Part shown: positions 17,413 to 28,401 of the stretch, piece after piece
Layout of the letters: every line of letters begins with the position of its first letter
How positions within the stretch are numbered: the stretch's first letter is position 1
Source: [Clostridium] aminophilum DSM 10710
Lineage (GTDB): Bacteria; Bacillota; Clostridia; Lachnospirales; Lachnospiraceae
Direction: 5' to 3'
Length of the DNA stretch: 64,000 bases
Assembly (NCBI RefSeq): GCF_000711825.1
Contig: NZ_JONJ01000004.1
Coordinates: forward strand, 1-64,000
Position numbers and translations under genes: made by a program
Notes under the pieces: model-generated
What the model was told of the DNA's origin: nothing
Seen by the model: only the letters and a program-made list of their open reading frames with translations
Databases searched by the model: none

Positions 17413-17465
17413 TTAAGCCCCTCCTTCGGGTTTTATTTTTGAGGGTCAACTGTACACTGAATTAA

Positions 17466-18059
17466 TTATTTGGAGTACAACTCGACGATCGCCATCTCAT
17501 CAACCGGTACATCGATCTCTTCGCGTGCCGGAAGCTGCTTTACAGTCACCTTGAAAGTATCAGCCTCTGCGTCAAGCCATGCCGGAACCATTCTTCCGCC
17601 GCATGTCTCTGCGATGTCCTTCATTCTCTGGGAAGTCTTGTACTTCTCCTTAACCTCGATAACATCGCCGGCCTTTACTTCATAAGACGGAATGTTAACG
17701 TTCTTGCCGTTAACAGTCACGAACTTGTGATCAACGATCTGTCTTGCTTCTTTTCTTGTTCTTGCAAAGCCGCTTCTGAACATAACGTTGTCCAGTCTCA
17801 TCTCAAGAAGAACCATCAGGTTTGTACCGATCTGGCCATTCATCTTGGAAGCCTTTGCAAAATAGTTTCTGAACGGTTTCTCTAACACACCGTAGATAAA
17901 CTTAGCCTTCTGCTTCTCACGGAGCTGTGTGCCGTATTCGCTAAGCTTTCTGTTTGCTCTCTGAGCTGCTCTCTTGGATTTCTTGTCGATTCCCAGGAAT
18001 GTCGGATCCATGTCAAGAGATCTACATCTTTTAAGTACAGGAACTCTATCAACTGCCAC
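17466..18059 (-). CDS. rpsD: 30S ribosomal protein S4
   Basis: A 197-residue small-subunit protein that binds 16S rRNA early in assembly. It has the S4 domain near 85-150 (MRLDNVMFRSGFARTRKEARQIVDHKFVTVNG). The N-terminal zinc-binding cysteines of some S4 proteins are absent except for one Cys, so it is the zinc-free form. It is part of the alpha operon between rpsK and rpoA. In other bacteria S4 represses this operon. Confidence 0.98.
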   Translation of the reverse strand: MAVDRVPVLKRCRSLDMDPTFLGIDKKSKRAAQRANRKLSEYGTQLREKQKAKFIYGVLEKPFRNYFAKASKMNGQIGTNLMVLLEMRLDNVMFRSGFARTRKEARQIVDHKFVTVNGKNVNIPSYEVKAGDVIEVKEKYKTSQRMKDIAETCGGRMVPAWLDAEADTFKVTVKQLPAREEIDVPVDEMAIVELYSK

Positions 18060-18077
18060 GATTTCTTACCTCCTAAA

Positions 18078-18482
18078 TTAGACTCTTCTGCGCTTCGGCG
18101 GACGGCAACCATTGTGCGGTACCGGTGTCACGTCGCGGATACTTGTTACTTCAAGGCCACATGCCTGGAGTGCGCGGATCGCAGCCTCACGACCGGAACC
18201 CGGGCCTTTTACCATAACATCTACAGTCTTTAATCCATGGATAAGCGCTGCTTTCGTTGCAGTTTCTGCAGCCATCTGAGCTGCATACGGAGTAGATTTC
18301 CTTGAACCCTTAAATCCGAGACCGCCTGCACTTGCCCAGGATAATGCATTTCCCTGAGCATCAGTCAGAGTAACGATGGTGTTATTGAAAGATGACTGAA
18401 TGTGAGCCTGTCCGTGTTCAACGTTTTTTCTGACGCGCTTCTTAGTAGCTTTCTTAGCTGAAGCTTGCACCTTTTTAGCCAT
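18078..18482 (-). CDS. rpsK: 30S ribosomal protein S11
   Basis: A 134-residue platform protein with the conserved [19 protein letters not shown] near 27-45, [10 protein letters not shown]-like ([15 protein letters not shown]) and the basic end [12 protein letters not shown]. It follows rpsM after a 116-base gap without a gene and precedes rpsD by 18 bases. Confidence 0.99.
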   Translation of the reverse strand: MAKKVQASAKKATKKRVRKNVEHGQAHIQSSFNNTIVTLTDAQGNALSWASAGGLGFKGSRKSTPYAAQMAAETATKAALIHGLKTVDVMVKGPGSGREAAIRALQACGLEVTSIRDVTPVPHNGCRPPKRRRV

Positions 18483-18598
18483 TTTAAACTAACCTACTTT
18501 CTTTTTCTTTGCCTACTGTACTACAAGGATCTTTGCAGGATCCTTCCTGTTCATGTCAGAATCGGAATAAGAAAAAATATAATTTAACCGTTAGTTAA

Positions 18599-18967
18599 TT
18601 ATTTCTTCTTATTTGCAACAGTCTTTCTCGGACCCTTGCATGTTCTGGCATTCGTTTTGGTTTTCTGACCACGAACCGGAAGACTTCTTCTGTGACGGAT
18701 GCCTCTGTAGCAGCCGATCTCCTGCAGTCTCTTGATATCCATAGCGACTGCTCTTCTAAGATCACCTTCTACAACCTGAGTCTCAGAGATAACCTCGGAG
18801 ATCTTCTTTACATCGTCATCTGTAAGGTCTTTCACTCGTGTGTCCGGATTAACGCCGGCCTGAGCCAGAATGCGGCTTGCACTTGTTCTACCAATTCCGT
18901 AGATGTAAGTTAAGCCGATTTCAACGCGTTTCTCCCTCGGTAAATCGACACCTGAAATACGAGCCAT
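18599..18967 (-). CDS. rpsM: 30S ribosomal protein S13
   Basis: A 122-residue head protein with the N-terminal [21 protein letters not shown], the helix-two-turn-helix [11 protein letters not shown] and the basic end [15 protein letters not shown], which contacts the P-site tRNA. Order rpmJ-rpsM-rpsK-rpsD is canonical. Confidence 0.99.
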   Translation of the reverse strand: MARISGVDLPREKRVEIGLTYIYGIGRTSASRILAQAGVNPDTRVKDLTDDDVKKISEVISETQVVEGDLRRAVAMDIKRLQEIGCYRGIRHRRSLPVRGQKTKTNARTCKGPRKTVANKKK

Positions 18968-19036
18968 TGTGTGTAACCTCCAAATAATGTTTTCTTTACT
19001 GCGAGTTTCTAAAACCGCCGTAAGACAAGCTTACGA

Positions 19037-19150
19037 TCAGCCCTGTCTCTGTTTGTGTTTCGGGTTTTCACAGATTACTCTGATGCTGCCTTTTCTCTTA
19101 ATGATTTTGCACTTTTCGCAAATCGGTTTAACAGAAGATCTGACTTTCAC
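19037..19150 (-). CDS. rpmJ: 50S ribosomal protein L36
   Basis: A 37-residue protein read from a GTG start at 19150, preceded by AAAGGAGGATTACC. The sequence begins [15 protein letters not shown] and ends [10 protein letters not shown]. The three cysteines and one histidine (CEKC...C...H) are the zinc-binding set of the zinc-containing form. It lies between infA and rpsM as expected. Confidence 0.97.
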   Translation of the reverse strand: MKVRSSVKPICEKCKIIKRKGSIRVICENPKHKQRQG

Positions 19151-19238
19151 GGTAATCCTCCTTTCCAAAATCCGCGCCTCATCTCAATTTCCTGAAAATA
19201 GGCGGACTTCACCTTCACTCCAACAAAGTTGCTAAAGC

Positions 19239-19267
19239 ATTATAACACCGGAGAAAGGGAATAGCAA
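19239..19267 (-). promoter_or_regulatory. Promoter in front of rpmJ-rpsM-rpsK-rpsD-rpoA-rplQ
   Basis: TTGCTA (19262-19267) and TATAAT (19239-19244) with a 17-base spacer on the minus strand, within the 177-base gap between infA and rpmJ. It would let the alpha genes be transcribed separately from infA. Confidence 0.7.
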
Positions 19268-19327
19268 GTCGTTTTTTCGCTTATTTCCTTGACTTTTTCG
19301 GCCCTTCTCTGTATTAATTGTGCACAA

Positions 19328-19546
19328 TTATTTGTCTCTCCAGATGATTCTTCCCTTGGAAAGATCATACGGAGACATCTCTAATGTAACTTTATCTCCC
19401 GGAAGGATTCTGATGTAGTTCATGCGGAGCTTTCCGCTGATGGTTGCCAGAACGATATGCTTGTTTTCAAGTTCCACGCGGAACATTGCGTTCGGAAGCT
19501 TCTCGACAACAACGCCTTCGATCTCGATGGAATCTGCCTTTGCCAT
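19328..19546 (-). CDS. infA: Translation initiation factor IF-1
   Basis: A 72-residue OB-fold protein that binds the ribosomal A site during initiation. The conserved core [21 protein letters not shown] and the end [11 protein letters not shown] are present. The stop codon lies inside a perfect 16-base palindrome (19315-19330). It has its own promoter at 19655-19684. The KOW-domain gene often found between map and infA in relatives is absent. Confidence 0.99.
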   Translation of the reverse strand: MAKADSIEIEGVVVEKLPNAMFRVELENKHIVLATISGKLRMNYIRILPGDKVTLEMSPYDLSKGRIIWRDK

Positions 19547-19654
19547 TTATTTTCACCTGCCTTTCTGTCCGGCGGATCGCCGCCGTTTCTTTTATGCGTA
19601 TATGGCCCGGCGCACGGCCGGGCCCGGATACCGTATCACATGCGCTGAAATCCG

Positions 19655-19684
19655 ATAATATCGTACATCAGCGTCATTTGTCAA
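19655..19684 (-). promoter_or_regulatory. Promoter of infA
   Basis: TTGACA (19679-19684) and TATTAT (19655-19660) with an 18-base spacer, between the map stop codon and infA. Confidence 0.75.
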
Positions 19685-19698
19685 CATTTACAACCATT

Positions 19699-20463
19699 TT
19701 ACAGGTTTCCGTCCGTGTGAGTCAGAATCTCCGGCTCGCCGTCGGTGATCAGGATGGTGTTCTCGTAATGGGCTGCGCGCTTGCCGTCCATCGTCACAAC
19801 CGTCCACTCATCCTCGAGCCAGCCAACCATCCAGTCTCCCTCGGTGACCATCGGCTCGATCGCGAGGGCCATACCCGGACGAAGGCGGATTCCCTTTCTC
19901 CGCATCGAAAAATTCGGCACATACGGATCCTCATGGATATCCGCGCCGATTCCGTGTCCGGTCAGATCCCGGACAATGCCGAAGCCCTCGCCTTCCACGT
20001 AATTCTGAATCGCGGTGCAGATATCATTGAGATGGTTTCCCGCTTTCGCAAAACGGATTCCCTCGAAAAACGCCTGTCTTGTGACGTCCATCAGACGTCT
20101 GGCTTCATCATCGATATTGCCGACCGCATAGGTCCGCGCGGCATCTGCATTGTAATCCTTATAGGAAAGGCAGGTGTCAAGGCTGACAATATCGCCGTCC
20201 TCAAGGATGCGCTCCTCGCACGGAATCCCGTGAACCACTTCGTCGTTCACGGAAATGCAGAATGCATTCGGATAGCCTTCATATCCCTTGCAGGTCGGAA
20301 TGCATCCCTTCCCGCGGATCATTTCTTCTCCGATCCGATCGATCTCATAGGTGGAGATACCCGGCTGGATCCGCTCGGCAAGTTTCAGATACACTTCCTC
20401 GAGAATGCGGCCGGCCTCTCTCATACGAGCAATTTCGGTCGGGGACTTGATGATTACTGACAT
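19699..20463 (-). CDS. map: Methionine aminopeptidase type I
   Basis: A 254-residue metalloenzyme that removes the first methionine of new proteins. Metal ligands are seen in LDTCLSYKDYNADAARTYAVG (two Asp), GHGIGADIHEDPYVPNF (His) and MALAIEPMVTEG (Glu), with a further Glu in DEWTVVTMDGKRAAHYENT. It begins MSVIIKSPTEIARMREAGRI and follows adk by three bases. Confidence 0.98.
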   Translation of the reverse strand: MSVIIKSPTEIARMREAGRILEEVYLKLAERIQPGISTYEIDRIGEEMIRGKGCIPTCKGYEGYPNAFCISVNDEVVHGIPCEERILEDGDIVSLDTCLSYKDYNADAARTYAVGNIDDEARRLMDVTRQAFFEGIRFAKAGNHLNDICTAIQNYVEGEGFGIVRDLTGHGIGADIHEDPYVPNFSMRRKGIRLRPGMALAIEPMVTEGDWMVGWLEDEWTVVTMDGKRAAHYENTILITDGEPEILTHTDGNL

Positions 20464-20466
20464 GCT

Positions 20467-21123
<657 letters not shown>

Positions 21124-21303
21124 CTATTGTGGTACGGCACGGATGTGCCATAAGTTAAATGATTCTTGTCTATGACATAAAAAATATCGCCGCCGGGAGA
21201 AGACCGGCCGCAGCCGTCGTGGCTGCTGCTCAGTCTGTCTGAACCGACAGCGACATATATCATTCGCCCACGGGTCATCATACCCGTATATGGCTTATCT
21301 ATA

Positions 21304-22620
21304 TCAGAAATCCCCTAAAAATGACTTGTAGTTGCGGACAAGCAACTGTGACTTCACTGCCTTGATGGTCTCAAGAATGACACCAACGATAATGATCAGT
21401 GATGTGCCTCCGAATGACATACGGCTGACATTGAAGAGGCCGGATACCATAATCGGAACCACGCACAGAATGATCAGGCCGCAGGCACCTACAAGTACAA
21501 TATAGTTCAACATATTGTTCAGATAATCCGACGTCGGTTTACCCGGACGGATTCCCGGAATGAAGCCGCCTGCCTTCTTCAGATTGTCTGCAATCTCCAG
21601 CGGGTTGAAGGTAATCGATGTGTAGAAGAACGCAAAGATTACAATCAGTGCGATGTAGATTACAAGACCGATGGAATAGAGCGGTCTGTCCGGTCTGAAC
21701 CACGAGCTCGAATTCAATACCATCAGGATCTTTCCGCCGATTGTGGAATAGTCGACATTAAAGAATCCTGCAATAACAACCGGGAAGGACATGATCGAGG
21801 ATGCGAAAATTACCGGCATTACACCAGCGGTATTCACCTTCAGCGGAATAGCGGATGCCTGTGCGCCTACCAGTCTGCGTCCCTGAAGCTTCTTGGAATA
21901 CTGAACGGAAATCCGTCTCTCGGCATCCTGAAGAACCACAGTGAATGCAGCCAGTCCGATGATTACTGCGAGAATAATGATCGCATATACCACCCCTACT
22001 GCAATTGTCTTGCCCTGAACAAATCTTGTGTAAAGAGTCATCGCATCATTCGGTGTGGATGAAATGATGTTGAACAGAAGAACAACAGAAATACCGTTGC
22101 CGATTCCGTTCTGTGTGATCTCTTCACCGATCCACATCAGCATCGCACTTCCGGCTGTCATGGTGGCAACCGCGATGACAACGCTGAGAGCATTGAACTC
22201 CGTGAGAAGTCCCTTGCTTCCGAATCCCACGCTCATGGCGATGGACTGCATCAGCGCAAGTGCCACCGTCACGTAACGTGTATACTCCTGAATCTTCTTC
22301 CGTCCATCCTCGTCCTTCTGCATTTCCTCCAGCTTCGGAATCGCAATTGCGAGAAGCTGCATGATAATGGAAGAAGTAATGTACGGGGTAATGCTCAGTG
22401 CAAATATGGACATGTTCGTAAAGGAACCGCCCGTAATAGTATTGAAAAATCCGAACGCATCGGTCGTCTGCTTTGAGAACAAATCAGCGAAATACGATGT
22501 GTTCACGCCCGGTATCGGAAGCTGTGATCCGATGCGAATCACAACAAGCATAAAGAAAGTGTAGATCAGTTTGCTCCGCACTTCCTTTACCTTGAACGCT
22601 TTCAGGAGCGTCTGCAGCAT
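21304..22620 (-). CDS. secY: Protein translocase subunit SecY
   Basis: A 438-residue membrane protein with ten hydrophobic segments, the channel for protein export. Recognisable parts are RIGSQLPIPGVN (plug region), GNGISVVL, the loop PGIRPGKPT and the C-terminal end with VKSQLLVRNYKSFLG. It lies at the end of the spc operon, one base after rplO. Confidence 0.98.
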   Translation of the reverse strand: MLQTLLKAFKVKEVRSKLIYTFFMLVVIRIGSQLPIPGVNTSYFADLFSKQTTDAFGFFNTITGGSFTNMSIFALSITPYITSSIIMQLLAIAIPKLEEMQKDEDGRKKIQEYTRYVTVALALMQSIAMSVGFGSKGLLTEFNALSVVIAVATMTAGSAMLMWIGEEITQNGIGNGISVVLLFNIISSTPNDAMTLYTRFVQGKTIAVGVVYAIIILAVIIGLAAFTVVLQDAERRISVQYSKKLQGRRLVGAQASAIPLKVNTAGVMPVIFASSIMSFPVVIAGFFNVDYSTIGGKILMVLNSSSWFRPDRPLYSIGLVIYIALIVIFAFFYTSITFNPLEIADNLKKAGGFIPGIRPGKPTSDYLNNMLNYIVLVGACGLIILCVVPIMVSGLFNVSRMSFGGTSLIIIVGVILETIKAVKSQLLVRNYKSFLGDF

Positions 22621-22621
22621 A

Positions 22622-23062
22622 TTAGATCACCTCGCAGGATCCGCCAACGGCTTCGATCTTAGCCTTAGCGCCTTCGCTGACAGCATCAACCTTAACTACA
22701 AGCTTCTTTGTGAGCTCGCCGTTGCCAAGGATCTTAACGCCGTCGCAAACCTTCTTGATAACTCCTGCTTCAAGTAACTTCTCTGCTGTAACTACTGTAT
22801 CGTTCTCGAATCTCTCGAGTGCGGAAACGTTGATCGCAACGATAACCTTACGGTTGCGGTTCTTGAATCCTCTCTTCGGAAGACGTCTGAACAGCGGCAT
22901 CTGGCCACCCTCGAAACCAAGTCTCGGTGCGCCACTACGTGCCTTCTGACCCTTGTGGCCCTTACCGGCAGTCTTGCCGTTGCCTGAACCGTGTCCGCGT
23001 CCTCTTCTGAAATTATCGCTGTGGACGGAACCAGCAGCCGGTCTTAAATTGGATAACTCCAT
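22622..23062 (-). CDS. rplO: 50S ribosomal protein L15
   Basis: A 146-residue protein with the glycine-rich basic N-terminal extension ([26 protein letters not shown]) that threads into 23S rRNA, followed by [18 protein letters not shown]. Normal position between rpmD and secY. Confidence 0.99.
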   Translation of the reverse strand: MELSNLRPAAGSVHSDNFRRGRGHGSGNGKTAGKGHKGQKARSGAPRLGFEGGQMPLFRRLPKRGFKNRNRKVIVAINVSALERFENDTVVTAEKLLEAGVIKKVCDGVKILGNGELTKKLVVKVDAVSEGAKAKIEAVGGSCEVI

Positions 23063-23080
23063 GACTGAACCTCCTTAAAC

Positions 23081-23263
23081 TCAGATTTCCTCTACCTTTA
23101 CCAGGTGTCTAACACTCTGGATCATTCCTCTGACTGCGTTATTGTCCGGAAGTTCAACTGTCTTGTGCATCTTCTTGAGTCCAAGTGCCTCTACAGTTGC
23201 TCTCTGCTTCGGAACAGCGCCGATAGGAGATTTAACCAGTGTGATCTTTAACTTCTCTGCCAT
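23081..23263 (-). CDS. rpmD: 50S ribosomal protein L30
   Basis: A 60-residue protein with the family motif [23 protein letters not shown] and ending in [10 protein letters not shown]. It lies 13 bases after rpsE and is normal in length. Confidence 0.98.
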   Translation of the reverse strand: MAEKLKITLVKSPIGAVPKQRATVEALGLKKMHKTVELPDNNAVRGMIQSVRHLVKVEEI

Positions 23264-23276
23264 CTCTATCTCCTCC

Positions 23277-23786
23277 TTAGTTCAGGATCTCATCAACGGA
23301 TTTGCCGCGAAGCTTTGCAACTTCCTCCGGAGTCTTGAGGCTCTGAAGACCTGCGATTGTTGCAAGAACAACGTTAGTCTTGTTGTTGGAACCAAGAGAC
23401 TTTGTACGGATGTTCTCGTAGCCTGCAAGCTCCAGTACGGAACGAGCCGGACCGCCGGCGATTACACCGGTACCTTCCGGTGCTCTCTTAAGGAGTACAT
23501 TGGAGCTTCCGTATACGCCGTAGAAATCGTGCGGGATGGACTTGTTCTCATCCATAGCTACCTCAACGACATTCTTCATAGCTGCTTCTTTACCTTTGCG
23601 GATTGCTTCCGGAACCTCTGCAGCCTTACCCATGCCTGCACCTACGTGTCCGTTCTTATCGCCGACAACAACAAGTGCTGCGAATCTCTGAGTACGTCCG
23701 CCCTTTACGGTCTTGGATACTCTTCTGATTGCTACAACCTTGTCTTCCATTTCAAGATGGCCGGCATCGATTTTTGTACGCTTCAT
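23277..23786 (-). CDS. rpsE: 30S ribosomal protein S5
   Basis: A 169-residue protein of the decoding region. It has the N-terminal double-stranded-RNA-binding fold ([33 protein letters not shown]) and the C-terminal part with [18 protein letters not shown]. This region is where spectinomycin-resistance changes are known; the KTVKGGR loop appears normal. Confidence 0.99.
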   Translation of the reverse strand: MKRTKIDAGHLEMEDKVVAIRRVSKTVKGGRTQRFAALVVVGDKNGHVGAGMGKAAEVPEAIRKGKEAAMKNVVEVAMDENKSIPHDFYGVYGSSNVLLKRAPEGTGVIAGGPARSVLELAGYENIRTKSLGSNNKTNVVLATIAGLQSLKTPEEVAKLRGKSVDEILN

Positions 23787-23804
23787 GTGTATGTTCTCCT
23801 TCCG

Positions 23805-24179
23805 TTAGAATTTCAGTCCAGCTTCACGAGCTGCATCTGCAAGTGCCTGAACTTTTCCATGATAGATGTAGCCGCCTCTGTCGAATACGACCTCTTCGAT
23901 GCCCTTCTCCAGAGCTCTCTTAGCGATCAGAGTGCCGACATAGGATGCTGCCTCGACATTGTTTGTCTTGGTCAGCTCAGCCTTGACATCCTTCTCAACG
24001 GTGGATGCTGCAGCAAGAGTTACCTGCTTCTCATCATCGATGATCTGAGCGTACATGTGATCATTACTTCTGAACACTGCAAGACGTGGTCTCTGTGCGG
24101 TGCCGGAAAAACGATTACGTAATCTTGCGTGCTTCTTAATGCGAACTTCGCTTCTTGATTTTTTACTAACCATCTTCAC
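23805..24179 (-). CDS. rplR: 50S ribosomal protein L18
   Basis: A 124-residue 5S rRNA-binding protein. The basic N-terminus ([22 protein letters not shown]) and the conserved [20 protein letters not shown] and [24 protein letters not shown] are present. Between rplF and rpsE. Confidence 0.99.
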   Translation of the reverse strand: MKMVSKKSRSEVRIKKHARLRNRFSGTAQRPRLAVFRSNDHMYAQIIDDEKQVTLAAASTVEKDVKAELTKTNNVEAASYVGTLIAKRALEKGIEEVVFDRGGYIYHGKVQALADAAREAGLKF

Positions 24180-24190
24180 ACACTCCTTAA

Positions 24191-24757
24191 TTATTTCTTA
24201 CCAGTCTTACCAACTTTGCGTCTGATCACTTCGTCAGCATACTTGATACCCTTGCCCTTGTACGGCTCCGGTGCTCTCTTGCTTCTGATCTCAGCTGCGT
24301 ACTGACCAACTTTCTCCTTGCTGATACCTCTTACAAAGATTGTAAGGGAACCATCAACTACAGTCTCAACGCCTTCCGGATCTTCCATCTCTACCGGATG
24401 AGAGTAACCAAGAGTAAGAACGAGCTTCTTGCCCTGCTTTACAGCTCTGTAACCAACACCGTTGATCTCAAGCTTCTTCTCGTAACCCTCGGTAACACCG
24501 TGTACCATATTGTTAATTAAGGATCTTGTGAGGCCGTGCAGAGCCTTGATTCTCTTCAGGTCATTCGGTCTTGTGATAACGATCTCGTTAACCTTCTTGT
24601 CCTCGTGCTCTACTTCCTTCTGCTCGATAGTAAGCTCCGGAGCAAATGTTCTGGTGAGCTCACCCTTCGGGCCCTTTACAGTAACTTCATTGTTCTCTTT
24701 GATCGTGACAGTAACACCTGCCGGGATCACTACTGGTAATCTACCAATTCGTGACAT
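24191..24757 (-). CDS. rplF: 50S ribosomal protein L6
   Basis: A 188-residue protein with two related alpha/beta domains and the C-terminal signature [25 protein letters not shown]. Slightly longer than the usual 178 residues, with a charged loop near 50-60 (EHEDKKVNE). Confidence 0.99.
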   Translation of the reverse strand: MSRIGRLPVVIPAGVTVTIKENNEVTVKGPKGELTRTFAPELTIEQKEVEHEDKKVNEIVITRPNDLKRIKALHGLTRSLINNMVHGVTEGYEKKLEINGVGYRAVKQGKKLVLTLGYSHPVEMEDPEGVETVVDGSLTIFVRGISKEKVGQYAAEIRSKRAPEPYKGKGIKYADEVIRRKVGKTGKK

Positions 24758-24827
24758 TCTAATGTCCTCCTACTTAGATTCTCGGAACGGCGCGCAGGCC
24801 GCTCTGTTTTCAGTGGTTTAATCTATA

Positions 24828-25232
24828 TTACCAGATGTAAGCCAGAACCTCGCCGCCAACGCCGAGCTCTCTTGCCTTCTTATCTGTAATAACACCCTGG
24901 TTTGTAGAAACAATCGCGATACCGAGACCGCCGAGTACCTTCGGCATATTCTCCTTACCAGCGTAGATACGGAGACCCGGCTTGGAAATTCTCTTAAGGC
25001 CGGAGATGATTCTCTCGTTCTTGTTGTTTGCGTACTTCAGTGTGAGACGAATGTTCTTGAAACCATTCTTGTCATCGACAAGATCGTACTTTGCTACGTA
25101 ACCCTCATCAACAAGGATGCCGGCGATAGCGAGCTTCATCTTGGAAGACGGAACGTCAACTGTATCATGTTTGGAGATATTTGCGTTACGAATTCTCGTA
25201 AGCATATCTGCGATCGGATCACTCATAGTCAT
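24828..25232 (-). CDS. rpsH: 30S ribosomal protein S8
   Basis: A 134-residue protein beginning [18 protein letters not shown] and ending with the conserved [26 protein letters not shown]. The likely start may also be the second methionine two residues later. Binds the central domain of 16S rRNA. Confidence 0.98.
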   Translation of the reverse strand: MTMSDPIADMLTRIRNANISKHDTVDVPSSKMKLAIAGILVDEGYVAKYDLVDDKNGFKNIRLTLKYANNKNERIISGLKRISKPGLRIYAGKENMPKVLGGLGIAIVSTNQGVITDKKARELGVGGEVLAYIW

Positions 25233-25333
25233 GGTGAGTCAAACCTCCTATATATTCAATATTGCTTAACTGGTTTCCCGCCGCAAAAAAGCGGCAGGAC
25301 CTGTATTAAGATGTGGAACAGCGGCCTGATTGA

Positions 25334-25519
25334 TTACCAGCTTGCCTTCTTTACGCCCGGGATCTCGCCCTTGTATGCAAGTTCACGGAAGCAAACACGG
25401 CAGATACCGTACTTCTTGAGAACAGAGTGCGGACGGCCACAGATTTTGCAGCGTGTGTAAGCTCTTGTGGAGAACTTCGGTGTCTTCTGCTGCTTGATCT
25501 TCATAGATAACTTAGCCAT
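25334..25519 (-). CDS. rpsN: 30S ribosomal protein S14, zinc type
   Basis: A 61-residue protein, the short zinc-binding form. The ligand cysteines are in CKIC and CRVC. It ends in GVKKASW. A 100-base gap without a gene separates it from rpsH. Confidence 0.98.
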   Translation of the reverse strand: MAKLSMKIKQQKTPKFSTRAYTRCKICGRPHSVLKKYGICRVCFRELAYKGEIPGVKKASW

Positions 25520-25536
25520 TGATCAAATCCTCCTGA

Positions 25537-26076
25537 TTATTTCGCGAACGGCATGCCGAACAGTCTGAGCAGTTCACGTGCCTCTTCATCTGTCTTGGCA
25601 GTGGTAACGAAGATAACGTCCATACCTCTTACCTTGTCTACCTTATCGTACTCGATCTCCGGGAAGATGAGCTGCTCTTTGAGGCCGAGTGCATAGTTGC
25701 CTCTGCCGTCGAAGGAATCAGCGCTTACGCCGCGGAAGTCACGTACACGCGGAAGAGAAAGGTTGATCAGACGATCCGCAAAATCATACATTCTCTCGCC
25801 GCGAAGGGTAACCTTACAACCGATCGGCATACCTTCTCTGATCTTGAAGTTAGCAACGGACTTCTTAGCCTTTGTTGTAACAGCATGCTGACCAGTGATG
25901 ATCTCCATGTCTCTTACAGCTGTGTCAAGAACCTTTGCGTTCTCCTTAGCTTCGCCAACACCCATGTTTACAACGATCTTGTCGAGCTTCGGCACTTCCA
26001 TAACGTTCTTGTATCCGAATTTCTTGATCATAGCATCTACGATCTCGTTCTGATACTGTTCTTTTAATCTAGACAC
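25537..26076 (-). CDS. rplE: 50S ribosomal protein L5
   Basis: A 179-residue 5S rRNA-binding protein. Conserved parts are [18 protein letters not shown], the P-site loop region [23 protein letters not shown] and [16 protein letters not shown]. Normal position between rplX and rpsN. Confidence 0.99.
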   Translation of the reverse strand: MSRLKEQYQNEIVDAMIKKFGYKNVMEVPKLDKIVVNMGVGEAKENAKVLDTAVRDMEIITGQHAVTTKAKKSVANFKIREGMPIGCKVTLRGERMYDFADRLINLSLPRVRDFRGVSADSFDGRGNYALGLKEQLIFPEIEYDKVDKVRGMDVIFVTTAKTDEEARELLRLFGMPFAK

Positions 26077-26093
26077 TTGTAGTTCCTCCTCTC

Positions 26094-26399
26094 TCAGTCG
26101 ATCGTCTTGCCGGTAGCCTTAGCGAAACGAACCTTCTTGTCGCCCTCGGTCTTGAAGCCGACTCTGGTTGCCTTGCCGTCAACTACGAGCATAACATTGG
26201 ACAGGTCAAGCGGAGCCTCAACGTGGATGATTCCACCCTGCTGGTTAGCTGCATTCGGCTTAACGTGCTTTGTGATCATGTTGCAGCCTTCAACAGTTAC
26301 CTTGTTCTTCTTAACGTCTACAGAAAGAACTTTTCCTGTCTTATCTTTATCCTTACCGGTAATGATCTTAACGGTATCATCTTTTTTAATCTTCTGCAC
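26094..26399 (-). CDS. rplX: 50S ribosomal protein L24
   Basis: A 101-residue assembly-initiator protein with the KOW motif [20 protein letters not shown] near the N-terminus and the KVRFAK end. Between rplN and rplE. Confidence 0.99.
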   Translation of the reverse strand: MQKIKKDDTVKIITGKDKDKTGKVLSVDVKKNKVTVEGCNMITKHVKPNAANQQGGIIHVEAPLDLSNVMLVVDGKATRVGFKTEGDKKVRFAKATGKTID

Positions 26400-26412
26400 A
26401 GTCGTTACCTCC

Positions 26413-26787
26413 TCACAGTACTTCCGGAGCCAGAGAAACGATCTTCATAAACTGTTTCTCACGAAGCTCTCTTGCAACCGGCCCAAAGATACGAGTTCCC
26501 TTCGGAGTGTTATCCTCTTTCAGGATAACAGCAGCATTCTCATCAAATCTGATGTAGGAACCATCTTTGCGGCGTGTGCTTCTTACGGTGCGGACTACAA
26601 CAGCCTTGACAACGTCACCCTTCTTTACAACGCCGCCCGGTGTTGCTTCTTTAACGCTGGCAACAATGACATCGCCGATGCCTGCATATCTTCTGGTGGA
26701 ACCGCCCATTACTCGGATACAGAGCAGCTCTTTCGCACCGGTATTGTCAGCAACTCTTAATCTTGTTTCCTGCTGAATCATTCCCAA
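26413..26787 (-). CDS. rplN: 50S ribosomal protein L14
   Basis: A 124-residue protein that begins [20 protein letters not shown] and contains [30 protein letters not shown]. The family normally starts MIQQ; the ATG six bases downstream is an alternative start. Confidence 0.98.
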   Translation of the reverse strand: MGMIQQETRLRVADNTGAKELLCIRVMGGSTRRYAGIGDVIVASVKEATPGGVVKKGDVVKAVVVRTVRSTRRKDGSYIRFDENAAVILKEDNTPKGTRIFGPVARELREKQFMKIVSLAPEVL

Positions 26788-26807
26788 TACTCCTTTCTGG
26801 GCTGAGA

Positions 26808-27083
26808 TTATTTTGCCTTCTCAACAATCTCAACGAGTCTCCATCTCTTATCCTTGGACAGCGGTCTGGTCTCCTGAACTTTTACGGTGTCACCCATTCC
26901 GCACTCATTGTTCTCATCATGTGCCTTAAGCTTATATGTTCTCTTAATGATCTTTCCGATCAGAGGATGTTTTACGTGGTGCTCGATAGCAACAACGATG
27001 GTCTTGTCCATCTTATTGCTTACAACCTTGCCTACACGTACTTTTCTAAGATTTCTCTCCACGGTAGATATTCTCCTTTCCAT
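26808..27083 (-). CDS. rpsQ: 30S ribosomal protein S17
   Basis: A 91-residue OB-fold protein. [21 protein letters not shown] and [25 protein letters not shown] are typical. The start follows a GGAAAGGAG site. Confidence 0.99.
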   Translation of the reverse strand: MERRISTVERNLRKVRVGKVVSNKMDKTIVVAIEHHVKHPLIGKIIKRTYKLKAHDENNECGMGDTVKVQETRPLSKDKRWRLVEIVEKAK

Positions 27084-27095
27084 TTACTTTGGAAA

Positions 27096-27305
27096 TTATG
27101 CGTTCTCGCTTGCCTTCGCTGCCATAACAGTCTGGATTCTGGCAATATTCTTGCGTACTTCTTTAATACGGCCGGTGTTGTCCAGCTGGTTCGTAGCATT
27201 CTGGAATCTGAGTTTGAAGAGTTCCTTCTTAGCCTCAGTAAGCTCGTTGTTAAGATCTGCGAGGGACTTCTCTCTTAAATCCTTTAAATACTGATCAATC
27301 TTCAC
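27096..27305 (-). CDS. rpmC: 50S ribosomal protein L29
   Basis: A 69-residue helical protein at the exit tunnel. Two GTG starts are possible: 27314 and 27305. I choose 27305 because GGCGGTGAT stands four to seven bases before it and the protein then begins [14 protein letters not shown], as in relatives. The gene overlaps the end of rplP by 11 bases. The core [20 protein letters not shown] is diagnostic. Confidence 0.93.
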   Translation of the reverse strand: MKIDQYLKDLREKSLADLNNELTEAKKELFKLRFQNATNQLDNTGRIKEVRKNIARIQTVMAAKASENA

Positions 27306-27732
27306 TGTTATCACCGCCTTCTACGTCTGACTTGGTAGCGATCTTGCACTTGCACGGAAGCTTGTGCATAGCGAGACGAAGAGCCTCTCTTGCTACATCC
27401 TCTGCAACACCGTCGATCTCAAAGAGAACGCGGCCCGGTTTAACTACAGCTACCCAATACTCTACAGAGCCCTTTCCGGAACCCATTCGTGTCTCAGCCG
27501 GCTTAGCTGTTACCGGCTTATCCGGGAAAATCTTGATCCAAACTTTACCGCCACGCTTGATGAAACGTGTCATAGCAACACGGGCTGCCTCGATCTGGTT
27601 GGATCTGATCCAGCACGGCTCAGTTGCGATAAGTCCGTAGGAACCGTTGGTGATCTTGTTACCTCTGGTGATCTTACCAGCCATGGAACCACGGAACTGC
27701 TTTCTACGTTTAACTCTCTTCGGCATTAACAT
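27295..27732 (-). CDS. rplP: 50S ribosomal protein L16
   Basis: A 145-residue protein beginning [20 protein letters not shown] with the conserved [21 protein letters not shown] and [22 protein letters not shown]. It is three bases after rpsC and its 3' end overlaps rpmC. Confidence 0.99.
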   Translation of the reverse strand: MLMPKRVKRRKQFRGSMAGKITRGNKITNGSYGLIATEPCWIRSNQIEAARVAMTRFIKRGGKVWIKIFPDKPVTAKPAETRMGSGKGSVEYWVAVVKPGRVLFEIDGVAEDVAREALRLAMHKLPCKCKIATKSDVEGGDNSED

Positions 27733-27735
27733 GAT

Positions 27736-28389
27736 TTATCGCTCTCCTTCCTTATTTCCCTTAACAGGAAGAACCTCGCCCTTGTAGATCCAAACCTTAA
27801 CACCGGTCTTGCCGTATGTTGTGTTTGCCTCAGCGAAACCATACTCAATATCAGCTCTCAGTGTCTGCAGCGGGATGTTACCATCGCTGTAGAACTCCTT
27901 GCGGGCAATATCTGCGCCGCCGAGACGTCCGGATACACAAGCCTTGATTCCCTTTGCACCTGCGCGCATGGTTCTGTTCATTGCAGACTTAACAGCGCGG
28001 CGGAAGGAAACACGGTTCTCAAGCTGCTGAGCGATATTCTCTGCAACGAGCTGAGCATCCTTGTCCGGTCTCTTGATTTCCTTGATGTCGATGAAGACCT
28101 TCTTGTCTGTAAGCTTCTGAACCTCAGCCTTTGTCTTCTCGATCTCTGTACCGCCCTTACCGATAACAACGCCCGGCTTAGCAGTAAATACGATAACTTT
28201 AACTTTTCCAGCTGCACGCTCGATCTCAATCTTGGAGACGCCGGAGTCATAAAGCTTCTTCTTAAGGAACTCTCTGATCTTGTAATCTTCGATCAGGCAA
28301 TCAGCGAAGTCCTTTTCAGCGTACCACTTGGAATTCCAGTCCTTGATGACACCAACTCTGATGCCGTGCGGATTAACTTTCTGTCCCAT
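27736..28389 (-). CDS. rpsC: 30S ribosomal protein S3
   Basis: A 217-residue protein with the KH domain ([21 protein letters not shown]), which lines the mRNA entry channel. It begins [24 protein letters not shown]. Normal length and position. Confidence 0.99.
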   Translation of the reverse strand: MGQKVNPHGIRVGVIKDWNSKWYAEKDFADCLIEDYKIREFLKKKLYDSGVSKIEIERAAGKVKVIVFTAKPGVVIGKGGTEIEKTKAEVQKLTDKKVFIDIKEIKRPDKDAQLVAENIAQQLENRVSFRRAVKSAMNRTMRAGAKGIKACVSGRLGGADIARKEFYSDGNIPLQTLRADIEYGFAEANTTYGKTGVKVWIYKGEVLPVKGNKEGER

Positions 28390-28401
28390 TTCTGCCTCCT
28401 A

